DNA of 13,353 nt from an uncultured Opitutales bacterium (GTDB lineage: Bacteria > Verrucomicrobiota > Verrucomicrobiia > Opitutales > Intestinicryptomonadaceae): NCBI GenBank assembly GCA_900546565.1, contig URDC01000042.1, positions 1 through 13,353 of the forward strand, in the 5' to 3' direction. Positions 7,429 to 13,353 of this stretch are shown here, one piece after another (the stretch's first letter is position 1; every line of letters starts with the position of its first letter). The translations under genes were made by a program, and so were the position numbers. The notes beneath the pieces are model-generated. The model had not been told where the DNA came from. It saw only the letters and a list, made by a program, of their open reading frames with translations, and made no database searches.

Positions 7429-8679
7429 TTAGAACTTCACGCCGAACTGCGCGCCGACAACGTGGATGTGCGCGGCATAGTTGCCCGAGAGGGTGTTTTG
7501 CAGCGGAGTGCCCGCGTTTTCGGTACGGCTCATCTCGCCGTCGCCGAGGACGAAAATGTAGCTATAACAGATGTCTATCGAGTAGTTGCCGAATTTGTAG
7601 CCTATACCCGTCGAGAGCCAAAGGCGGTCGGAGCACGGAATGCGCGGCGTGCGCAGCTCGGCATTGCGAATCGGGCTTTCGTCGTAGCAGACGCCGAAAC
7701 GCAGCGTGAGGTCCTCGATATATTCGGGGTAGTAGTGGAAGCCCACGGAAATGCGCGAGGTATCCTTCCAGTTCTCCTCGACATAAACGCCCGCTTCTGG
7801 AATTGTGAGGTCTTCGAACTGCGACCACGTCATATACGCGTATTCCGCCATAATCGCGAACTCGCGCAGATCGCCGTCAAGACGCTGATACCAGCCGATG
7901 TCGAACGTGTTGGGCATATGCATATCGGCGGAAATCGACATATTGTAGAGCGTGCCACGCGCCGTGCCCTTCAATTCGTGCTCGACCGCGCTGCGCCAAT
8001 GGAAGCCGATTCGGCCGTTCTCGGCATACTTGATTGTAAAGCCGATGTTGCCGCCGACGGCAACGTCGTCGCCCGAGAAACGTTGGTCGCCGCCACCCAA
8101 AACCGCGGGGACTGCGTTCGTGAGCCTGCAATAGGCATATTGCGCGCTTACGCCGCCGCTGACCGCGAGCCAGTCGGTAACTTTAAAAGAAATGCTCGGA
8201 TTGATGTCGACCGTCATCAAATAGCTGTGCAGAGCCTGAAAGCCGCCAATCCAGTCTTTGTTGTAGTCGGATTCCAAGCCCCACGGCGCGGTTATAGAAA
8301 GCGTGCCATCAATACGGTCGCTGAACTTGTGCGCAACGTAAAGCTGCGGAACGACCGAATCTGCCGAGCAGTCGCCCTCTTTGTTCGTGCCTGTCTGGGT
8401 GTAGGGGTTGCTCGTCTGCGTGCCAGTGCACCAAAGCGTGGGAATTACGCCGAATACACTCGCGTCGACGCGCGTCTGTCCGACTTCGAGCGGCATAAAC
8501 GCCGCCGACGACGGATTCCAGAATGCGCAGGTTGCGTCCTGATTGGCGTTGACTGACGCGCCGGCTACGGCGTTGCCCATATTCGACGCGCCCTGTTCCA
8601 AAATCTGGTAGCCGGCGGCATTTGCAAGTGTTACTGCCGCCAAAATCGAGACGGTCGCGATTGTATGTTTTGTATTCAT
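7429..8679 (-). CDS. Outer-membrane transport protein, FadL/OmpP1/TodX family
   Basis: This 416-residue predicted outer-membrane beta-barrel of the FadL family takes up long-chain fatty acids or other hydrophobic compounds. The start at 8679 gives a compact Sec signal peptide (MNTKHTIATVSILAAVTLANA) cleaved before AGYQILEQG. The longer frame from 8751 would place 24 extra residues across the promoter and operators, so it is rejected. The mature N-terminus, with AGYQILEQGASNMGNAVAG and then FWNPSSAAFMP, matches the FadL plug/hatch pattern (GxxxAGxG plus WNPA-like). The remainder alternates short amphipathic strands and ends in GVKF with a terminal Phe, as expected for BAM-inserted barrels. The length is normal. 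The gene diverges from a TetR-type regulator, and two palindromic operators sit on its promoter. Substrate is inferred from the family; aromatic hydrocarbons are an alternative. Confidence 0.88.
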   Translation of the reverse strand: MNTKHTIATVSILAAVTLANAAGYQILEQGASNMGNAVAGASVNANQDATCAFWNPSSAAFMPLEVGQTRVDASVFGVIPTLWCTGTQTSNPYTQTGTNKEGDCSADSVVPQLYVAHKFSDRIDGTLSITAPWGLESDYNKDWIGGFQALHSYLMTVDINPSISFKVTDWLAVSGGVSAQYAYCRLTNAVPAVLGGGDQRFSGDDVAVGGNIGFTIKYAENGRIGFHWRSAVEHELKGTARGTLYNMSISADMHMPNTFDIGWYQRLDGDLREFAIMAEYAYMTWSQFEDLTIPEAGVYVEENWKDTSRISVGFHYYPEYIEDLTLRFGVCYDESPIRNAELRTPRIPCSDRLWLSTGIGYKFGNYSIDICYSYIFVLGDGEMSRTENAGTPLQNTLSGNYAAHIHVVGAQFGVKF

Positions 8680-8698
8680 ATTTTTGATTGTGGGTTTT

Positions 8699-8727
8699 AT
8701 GAAAATGAACGAGCGTTCACTTGTCAA
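8699..8727 (-). promoter_or_regulatory. fadL-type gene promoter
   Basis: On the minus strand, a perfect TTGACA (8722-8727) lies 17 bases before TTTCAT (8699-8704). The spacer contains operator O1 and the bases upstream of the -35 contain O2. The predicted leader is about 13 bases. No clear Shine-Dalgarno sequence precedes the ATG at 8679. Confidence 0.65.
8706..8719. promoter_or_regulatory. Palindromic operator O1 (TetR-type), in the fadL promoter spacer
   Basis: TGAACGAGCGTTCA is a perfect six-base inverted repeat around a central AG. It lies between the -35 and -10 boxes of the fadL-type gene, so a bound protein would block RNA polymerase. The form TGAACG-NN-CGTTCA is common among operators of TetR-family regulators. 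Confidence 0.8.
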
Positions 8728-8734
8728 GAAAAAA

Positions 8735-8752
8735 AATGAACGAACGTTCATT
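8735..8752. promoter_or_regulatory. Palindromic operator O2 (TetR-type)
   Basis: AATGAACGAACGTTCATT is a perfect eight-base inverted repeat around a central AA. Its core is the same as O1, and the two centres are 31 bases apart, about three helical turns, so bound dimers would face the same side. A lone half-site TGAACG recurs at 8783-8788 towards the regulator gene. Confidence 0.82.
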
Positions 8753-8902
8753 GCATTTTATGCGGGGGATTTTTTACGGAATTGAACGGAGAGAAGAATT
8801 GATTTTTTTTTTGCAATGCATCGCGGAATTCGTCTTTTGTATGCGCGTCGTTCTGGCGGAAAAAACTTGCAATCAAATTCGCGCTAATATTGGATACTGC
8901 CA

Positions 8903-9469
8903 ATGGAAACAACGCGCGATAAAATTCTAAAAGCCACGTTTTTGCTTATGCTCGAAAAGGGCTACGACAAAATTTTGGTCTCCGATATCCAGCAGGAGTT
9001 GGGGATTTCGCGCGGACTGCTTTACAGGTATTTCAGGGGAAAGTCCGAACTGATTTTCTGCGCATGCAAGGAGTTTTTCTACGGCAGATATTTTTCGCGC
9101 GAGCTTGACTATTCGAAAATGACACTGCGCGAATTTCTGACGAACTGCGCCGCTGCATTGGACGAGCTGACGCACTTCGATTCGCGCGAGGTCGACATTC
9201 TAAAATACAACACGCTTTATTCCTCGGTGTTGCGCGCCGACGAAACTTTCGCGGCGGTAGCCCTTGCCGAATTCAAGAACGCCCGAACCGTAATCGCCAA
9301 TGCCGTCAGGCGCGGCGAGATTAAAAAACTGCCCGAAAATTTCGTGGGCGGAACGATTCTGGCAATCTTCGGGCGCACAAGCTACATCACCGAAACGCCG
9401 TCAAACGCCTACATTTGCAAGCGGATGGTCGAGGACGCGAACAGGTTTTATGCGCTAATCAAGAAATAA
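8903..9469 (+). CDS. TetR/AcrR-family transcriptional regulator
   Basis: This 188-residue one-component DNA-binding regulator has the usual TetR-family length. The N-terminal domain has the family pattern: a first helix TRDKILKATFLLMLEKGYDKI (about 4-24), then the helix-turn-helix with VSDIQQELGISRGLLYRYF (26-44) and GKSELI (46-51). The C-terminal residues 60-188 form the helical, dimerising ligand domain, whose ligand cannot be read from sequence. The two TGAACG palindromes in the divergent spacer are its likely operators. The adjacent FadL-type transporter suggests an acyl-CoA or fatty-acid-type signal, by analogy with TetR-family fatty-acid regulators. The start at 8903 follows only a weak GGA. 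The gene is followed after 33 bases by elbB, probably in one transcript. No convincing promoter was found in 8753-8902. Confidence 0.93.
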   Translation: METTRDKILKATFLLMLEKGYDKILVSDIQQELGISRGLLYRYFRGKSELIFCACKEFFYGRYFSRELDYSKMTLREFLTNCAAALDELTHFDSREVDILKYNTLYSSVLRADETFAAVALAEFKNARTVIANAVRRGEIKKLPENFVGGTILAIFGRTSYITETPSNAYICKRMVEDANRFYALIKK

Positions 9470-9502
9470 TAAAAAATCAACAAAATCTATCAGGAGGTAT
9501 TT

Positions 9503-10141
9503 ATGGCAAAAAACGCGGCAGTTGTCTTGTCGGGATGCGGAGTTTTCGACGGAAGCGAAATCCACGAGGCCGTTTTGGCGATTTTGAATTTGCAGCGCGC
9601 GGGCGCGAATGTTTCGTTTTTTGCGCCCGATATTGTGCAACACCACGCGCTCAATCACATCACGGGCGCGGAAATCGCCCCGCGCAACGTCTTGGAGGAA
9701 TCCGCGCGAATCGCCCGCGGCAACATCGCCCCGCTTTCGGATTTCGACGCCGACAAATTCGACGCCGTTGTCTTCCCCGGCGGCTTCGGCGCGGCAAAAA
9801 ATCTTTGCACTTTTGCGTTTGACGGCGCGAATTGCTCCGTCAACCCCGACGTTGAACGCGCGATAAAGGCAATGCTCGAACGCCGCAAGCCGCAGCTGTT
9901 TATGTGCATCGCCCCAGTCGTCGCCGCGCGCGTGATTTCAAACGGCGTAAAACTCACAATCGGCAATGACAGCGCAACCGCTGCGGCTATCGAACAAATG
10001 GGCGCAAAACATATCGATTGCCCCGCCGACGGATTCGTTTTCGACGAAACCAAAAACGTCTATTCCACCCCCGCATATATGCTTGCCTCCAATACCGCCG
10101 AAATAGACAGGGCACTCGACTCCCTCCCCCTCTTCATCTAA
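9503..10141 (+). CDS. elbB: ElbB-like glyoxalase, DJ-1/PfpI superfamily
   Basis: This 212-residue cytosolic protein closely follows E. coli ElbB, annotated as an isoprenoid-biosynthesis-associated glyoxalase. Its physiological role is not settled. Diagnostic patterns are LSGCGVFDGSEIHEAVL (9-25, including E20), PGGFGAAKNL (92-101), the nucleophile-elbow cysteine in FMCIAP (C135), LTIG (151-154) and TPAYMLA (189-195). It has an excellent ribosome site, AGGAGG (9492-9497), 5 bases before the ATG. It lies 33 bases after the TetR gene, so it is probably translated from the same mRNA and may share its control. Its TAA stop is the first part of repeat R3. Full length, with no missing motif. Confidence 0.95.
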   Translation: MAKNAAVVLSGCGVFDGSEIHEAVLAILNLQRAGANVSFFAPDIVQHHALNHITGAEIAPRNVLEESARIARGNIAPLSDFDADKFDAVVFPGGFGAAKNLCTFAFDGANCSVNPDVERAIKAMLERRKPQLFMCIAPVVAARVISNGVKLTIGNDSATAAAIEQMGAKHIDCPADGFVFDETKNVYSTPAYMLASNTAEIDRALDSLPLFI

Positions 10142-10266
10142 AAAACGCGAGGGCGCGTTTGCTTCGACGAGTTTTTTATAATCAAAAAAAGCGGAACTTC
10201 CGTTCCGCTTTCATACATTAAATTAAAACTCGTCGTCGAAGCAAACGCGTCCTCGCGGTTTTTAGA
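10137..10266. repeat. Stop-to-stop palindromic repeat cassette, copy R3
   Basis: This fills the whole gap between the convergent genes elbB and the carboxyltransferase and overlaps both TAA stops. The outer arms match over about 40 bases. The left arm has GCGTTTGCTTCGACGAG (10155-10171). The right arm is its reverse complement with one extra GAC unit (10225-10248). The cores at the two ends differ at 2 of 21 positions. The right end, read on the minus strand, is the exact core TCTAAAAACCGCGAGGACGC. The arm sequence differs from R1 while both arms of R3 still agree with each other. A terminator hairpin sits in the centre. Confidence 0.88.
10184..10211. terminator. Intrinsic terminator inside R3
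   Basis: GCGGAAC (10191-10197) and GTTCCGC (10202-10208) form the stem with a TTCC loop, and A/T pairs extend it. On the minus strand seven T follow (complement of 10184-10190), giving a good terminator for the carboxyltransferase gene. On the plus strand only TTT follows directly, so it is weaker for elbB. Confidence 0.8.
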
Positions 10267-11728
10267 GTTCGAGAACTTTGACGTTTTTCGCCCCCTGCCC
10301 GTCAATGGAGATGTTGAAGACGCGCTCCTTGCCCGCGGCTTTGGCGGCGGCAATTTTCTTATCTTCGGGAGTCTTCAACTTGAAGGCTTCGCGCGGCTTT
10401 TTGTAGAGGTCTTCAAGCTGCTGCGGGAACATAGCGTAAATTACACAGTGCTCGTCGTCGTCTTTGAGCCCCTTTTCGCGCAGAGCCTTGCGCAAGTCGT
10501 CCATTCCCGGCGATTTGAGGTCGGCGGGGCGGCAGTCAATCGGGTCCTTGCCCGACTTCTGCTGCGCGAGCTTGCGGATTTCGGGGTCGACGGGCGCGGG
10601 AGTGCGGCCGTAGTAGCCGAGGGCTATGTCCATAGCCTGCGGCGTAAACATCTTCCAGCGTCCGAACTTCACATTCATCATCGCCTGAGTGCCGACAATC
10701 TGCGAGGTCGGGGTAACGAGCGGAATCCAGCCGAGCTTTTCGCGGACATAGGGAACTTCGGCGAAGACTTCCTCGAACTTGTCCTCCATTTTCTGCTCTT
10801 TGAGCTGGACGCGGAAGTTCGAAAGCATACCGCCGGGGACTTGATAAACGAGCGCGTCGGTGTCGATGACTTCGTTTTTTGCGGAAGTATAGAAGCCCAA
10901 ATCCTGATAGACTTTCGTGAAATATTCACGAAGCTCGGCGAGCTTTTTGGCGTCGTAGTCGGGCTTGCGCGGGTGGTCGCGCAACATTGAAATCATTCGC
11001 GCGGTGTCGGGCTGCGCAGTGCCGTTTGCAAACGGCGCAATCGAAGTGTCGACGGCGTCGACGCCCGCGTCAATTGCCGCATAGTAGGTGGGCGCGCCCA
11101 TTCCGGCGGTTTCGTGCGTGTGTATAATCACGGGAATCTTGATGTTCGACTTCAACCCCTTGACGATTTCGTAGGCGACATACGGGGGAATCAAACCCGC
11201 CATATCCTTGATGACGACCGCGCTGCAACCCATATCTTCAAGCTCGCAGCCCATTTTCACAAAACTTTCGACAGTGTGGACGGGGCTTTGCGTGTAGCAG
11301 ATTGTGCCGTGCGCCTCTTTGCCCGCGGCGCGGGCGGCCTTGATTGAGCATTCGAGGTTGCGGACGTCGTTGAGGGCGTCGAAAATGCGGAAGATGTCCA
11401 TGCCGTGCTTTGCAGAAGTCGCCACAAACGCGCTTACGACATCGTCGGGGAAATGCGAATACGCGACGATGTTCTGACCTCTAAACAACATCATGTGCTT
11501 TGTTTTGGGACACGCTTTTTTGAGCGCGTCGAGGCGGTCGAAGGGAAATTCGCCCAGAAAGCGAAGCCCCGCGTCGATTGTCGCGCCGCCCCAGGTTTCG
11601 AGCGCGCCGAAGCCCATCGAATCGAGCGTTTCGCACGCGGGCAGCATAGCCGACGTCGGCATTCTTGTGGCCGCCAGCGACTGGTGGCCGTCTCTTAAAA
11701 CAGTGTTGTTGAAAACTACGGGTTTCAT
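10262..11728 (-). CDS. Biotin-dependent carboxyltransferase subunit, OadA / PycB / transcarboxylase 5S type, without a biotin domain
   Basis: This 488-residue protein transfers a carboxyl group between biotin and a 2-oxo acid (oxaloacetate/pyruvate). The TIM-barrel active site is complete: LRDGHQS (11-17, metal ligand D13), ETWGGAT (44-50), LFRGQN (81-86), the carbamylated lysine in KDMAGL (K174) and the metal ligands in IHTHETAGMG (H203, H205). These correspond to D17, K178, H207 and H209 of Klebsiella OadA. The carboxylase C-terminal domain follows, with PGGMLSNF and CRPADL. The chain then stops at NISIDGQGAKNVKVLEL, just where OadA or PycB continues through a linker into the biotinyl domain. 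No AMKM-type biotin site is present, so a separate carrier protein is needed. The start at 11728 matches the family N-terminus; the upstream in-frame extension is not conserved. The stop codon comes from R3. Oxaloacetate decarboxylase, pyruvate carboxylase and methylmalonyl-CoA transcarboxylase cannot be distinguished. Confidence 0.92.
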   Translation of the reverse strand: MKPVVFNNTVLRDGHQSLAATRMPTSAMLPACETLDSMGFGALETWGGATIDAGLRFLGEFPFDRLDALKKACPKTKHMMLFRGQNIVAYSHFPDDVVSAFVATSAKHGMDIFRIFDALNDVRNLECSIKAARAAGKEAHGTICYTQSPVHTVESFVKMGCELEDMGCSAVVIKDMAGLIPPYVAYEIVKGLKSNIKIPVIIHTHETAGMGAPTYYAAIDAGVDAVDTSIAPFANGTAQPDTARMISMLRDHPRKPDYDAKKLAELREYFTKVYQDLGFYTSAKNEVIDTDALVYQVPGGMLSNFRVQLKEQKMEDKFEEVFAEVPYVREKLGWIPLVTPTSQIVGTQAMMNVKFGRWKMFTPQAMDIALGYYGRTPAPVDPEIRKLAQQKSGKDPIDCRPADLKSPGMDDLRKALREKGLKDDDEHCVIYAMFPQQLEDLYKKPREAFKLKTPEDKKIAAAKAAGKERVFNISIDGQGAKNVKVLEL

Positions 11729-11732
11729 ATTC

Positions 11733-11760
11733 AGTTTAGTTTTGTTAAAGGTTCTTTCAA
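11733..11760 (-). promoter_or_regulatory. Candidate promoter of the carboxyltransferase gene
   Basis: On the minus strand, TTGAAA (11755-11760) lies 16 bases before TAAACT (11733-11738). The expected transcript start would fall at or next to the ATG (11728). No Shine-Dalgarno sequence is visible. Confidence 0.4.
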
Positions 11761-11866
11761 AATCCGCCTTTTTCGGCGCGGTTCGGCAAAGCCGCAAAGC
11801 CGCCCGCCGAAAGCGTTCCGTCGCGATTTCAAGCCGCGCCTGCGCGCCCGAAACATTCGAAAATCA

Positions 11867-11896
11867 TTGACTATCCATAATCCTATCGCCTAAAAA
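11867..11896 (+). promoter_or_regulatory. Candidate miaB promoter
   Basis: TTGACT (11867-11872) lies 18 bases before TAAAAA (11891-11896). The leader would be about 13 bases. Between this and the carboxyltransferase promoter lies a GC-rich dyad (11771-11812). Confidence 0.45.
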
Positions 11897-11915
11897 TAAT
11901 TTCAAGAAAAAAAAG

Positions 11916-13277
11916 ATGAAAGCATATATCCGCACATACGGCTGCCAGATGAACGAGCGCGACTCCGAAAACATCGCCGCGAACTTCGTCGGGCTTGGGT
12001 GGGAGATAACCGACACCGAATCGGACGCCGACGCAATCGTGATAAACACCTGCTCGGTGCGCGAACAGGCCGAGCTTAAAGCCATAGGCAAACTCGGACA
12101 CATCTTGAATTTTAGAAAGAGCACAAAACGCCGCCTGCCGATTATCGGGACGACCGGCTGTATGGCGCAAAACCGCGGCGGGGAAATCGCGCGAATGCTG
12201 CCCGACATCGACTTCGTCATAGGCCCGCGCAAAACGCACACCGTCGCCGGGGTAGTGGACGCCATCTACAAAAAACGCGCCGAAAACGGGTTCGCTCCCG
12301 CCGACTGCGCGCCGTTTGTGGACATCGCCGACGACGCCACTTCGCACAACAAAATAAACAGACATTACAGCCTCTCGAAAAGTTCCGACGTCTGCGCGTT
12401 CGTCTCGATTATGCAGGGCTGCCAGATGAATTGTTCCTATTGCATTGTGCCGAAAGTGCGCGGCGCAATGAGGTCGCGCCCGACCGACGAGGTCGTGGCG
12501 GAAGTGCGAGAACTCGCGCAAAACGGCGTCCGCGAAGTAATGCTGCTCGGACAGGTCGCTAACGCTTTCGGACGCGAAATTCCCGCGCAAAACGGCGTCT
12601 CGGAATTCGTCAGACTTCTACGCAAAATAAACGACATCGACGGAATAGAGCGCATCAGATTCACATCGCCGCACCCGTCGTTTTTCCGCGACGACTTGAT
12701 TGATTCCTACGGCTCGCTCGAAAAACTTTGCGAGTATGTCCACTTGCCGCTGCAATCGGGCAGTGACCGCATTTTGCGCGCAATGAACCGCCCCTACACC
12801 TCCGACGGGTTCTTGCGCATTGTCGACAAGCTCCGCGCCCGCGTTCCCGAAATGTCGATTTCAACCGACGTTATCGTCGGCTACCCCGACGAGTCCGACG
12901 ACGATTTCCGCCAGACTTTCGACGTTTTCAAACGCGCGAATTTCGATATGGCGTTCGTCTTCAAATATAGCGAACGCGCGGGAACAAAGTCGGCGCAGCT
13001 CGACGACAACATTCCCGAGCACACCAAGGAGGAACGCAACCAAATTCTGCTGGAACAACTCGGCAAACAGTCCATCGCCTTCCATAACGCAATGGTCGGC
13101 AAGACGTATCAGGTGCTTGTCGAAACAAACGCCAAACGCGGAGCGTCAATGTATATGGGCAGAACCCGCAACCACCGCAAGTGCCTGTTCAGGGCGGACG
13201 AAACATATATCGGCAAACTCGTCAACGTCCGCATCGAATCGGCGAGTGTGACCGCCCTCACCTCCACTATTATCTAA
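11916..13277 (+). CDS. miaB: tRNA-2-methylthio-N6-dimethylallyladenosine synthase MiaB
   Basis: This 453-residue radical-SAM methylthiotransferase adds a 2-methylthio group to N6-isopentenyladenosine at position 37 of tRNAs reading UNN codons. The N-terminal UPF0004 domain carries the three auxiliary-cluster cysteines C10 (YGCQMNE), C46 (NTCSVRE) and C82 (TGCMAQ). The radical-SAM cluster is C169-x3-C173-x2-C176 (GCQMNCSYCIVP), followed by VRGAMRSRP. HLPLQSGSD, DVIVGYPDE and FKYSERAGT follow the family. A C-terminal TRAM domain starts near residue 385. QMNERDSE and NTCSVREQAE favour MiaB over RimO or MtaB. One oddity is LLGQVANAFG, where MiaB proteins usually have LGQNVNSYG. The ATG is preceded only by an A-rich stretch. 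The gene stands alone and its TAA lies in repeat R4. Confidence 0.95.
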   Translation: MKAYIRTYGCQMNERDSENIAANFVGLGWEITDTESDADAIVINTCSVREQAELKAIGKLGHILNFRKSTKRRLPIIGTTGCMAQNRGGEIARMLPDIDFVIGPRKTHTVAGVVDAIYKKRAENGFAPADCAPFVDIADDATSHNKINRHYSLSKSSDVCAFVSIMQGCQMNCSYCIVPKVRGAMRSRPTDEVVAEVRELAQNGVREVMLLGQVANAFGREIPAQNGVSEFVRLLRKINDIDGIERIRFTSPHPSFFRDDLIDSYGSLEKLCEYVHLPLQSGSDRILRAMNRPYTSDGFLRIVDKLRARVPEMSISTDVIVGYPDESDDDFRQTFDVFKRANFDMAFVFKYSERAGTKSAQLDDNIPEHTKEERNQILLEQLGKQSIAFHNAMVGKTYQVLVETNAKRGASMYMGRTRNHRKCLFRADETYIGKLVNVRIESASVTALTSTII

Positions 13278-13353
13278 AAACCGCGAGGACGCCTCCCGTT
13301 GCGAATATTTTAAATGTAGTGAAGAGGCGGCGATTGCCTACGGCAATTCCGCC
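13273..13353. repeat. Stop-codon-anchored repeat cassette, copy R4 (cut by the window end)
   Basis: The exact core TCTAAAAACCGCGAGGACGC (13273-13292) includes the last two bases of the final miaB codon and its TAA stop. The arm then differs from the other copies (CTCCCGTTGCG). CGCCTC (13290-13295) can pair with GAGGCG (13324-13329). The remainder, including any right arm, lies beyond the window. Confidence 0.7.
13326..13353. terminator. Hairpin after miaB, probable terminator stem or palindromic repeat
   Basis: GGCGG-CG-ATTGCC (13326-13338) pairs with GGCAAT-T-CCGCC (13342-13353) around a TAC loop, with one bulged base and a G-T pair. The sequence ends before any T-run could be seen, so its role as a terminator is inferred from its position. 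Confidence 0.45.

Noticed and set aside
7462..8556. Long open frame of 364 codons on the plus strand
   Set aside because: It lies antisense within the FadL-type gene, is Arg-rich with no recognisable domain, and reflects codon bias of the real gene.
8680..8751. 24-residue N-terminal extension of the FadL-type protein
   Set aside because: It overlaps the promoter and both operators and would bury the signal peptide.
10137..10266. Integron attC-like site
   Set aside because: Palindromic and at gene ends, but no GTTRRRY core pair, no integrase, and the flanking genes are mixed-orientation housekeeping genes.

Overview
The window looks like ordinary chromosome from a Gram-negative bacterium. 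A FadL-type outer-membrane barrel, Sec signal peptides and an inner-membrane antiporter support this. The DnaK and GroEL sequences and the antiporter type recall the Planctomycetes-Verrucomicrobia-Chlamydia group, most likely a verrucomicrobial lineage. That placement rests on remembered family resemblance, not on a search. No phage, transposase, CRISPR array, tRNA or rRNA is visible.

Layout from left to right: an intergenic repeat/terminator cassette; a minus-strand Na+/H+ antiporter-like membrane protein; a roughly 340-base divergent spacer; dnaK (+) with its own terminator; groES-groEL (+) with a strong terminator; a second repeat cassette; a secreted serine esterase (-); a FadL/OmpP1-type outer-membrane protein (-); a regulatory spacer with two near-perfect palindromic operators; a TetR-family regulator (+) followed by elbB (+); a third repeat cassette between convergent genes; a carboxyltransferase of the oxaloacetate decarboxylase alpha / pyruvate carboxylase B type (-); a divergent spacer; and miaB (+), which ends in a fourth, incomplete repeat cassette.

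Three functional groups stand out. The first is the chaperone block (DnaK, GroES, GroEL), with no CIRCE element visible. The second is the fadL / tetR-elbB module. Two TGAACG-NN-CGTTCA palindromes, centred 31 bases apart, flank a perfect TTGACA -35 box of fadL, so the TetR protein very probably represses fadL. The third is a possible sodium-linked theme (antiporter plus an OadA-like carboxyltransferase), which is only suggestive because no decarboxylase beta or gamma subunit is present.

The most unusual signal is a family of intergenic elements that begins inside the last sense codon of genes. The 20-base core TCTAAAAACCGCGAGGACGC, or a close variant, supplies the TAA stop of five of the ten genes (antiporter, esterase, elbB, carboxyltransferase, miaB). 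It leads into arms that can differ between copies but match each other within a copy, enclosing an intrinsic terminator hairpin.
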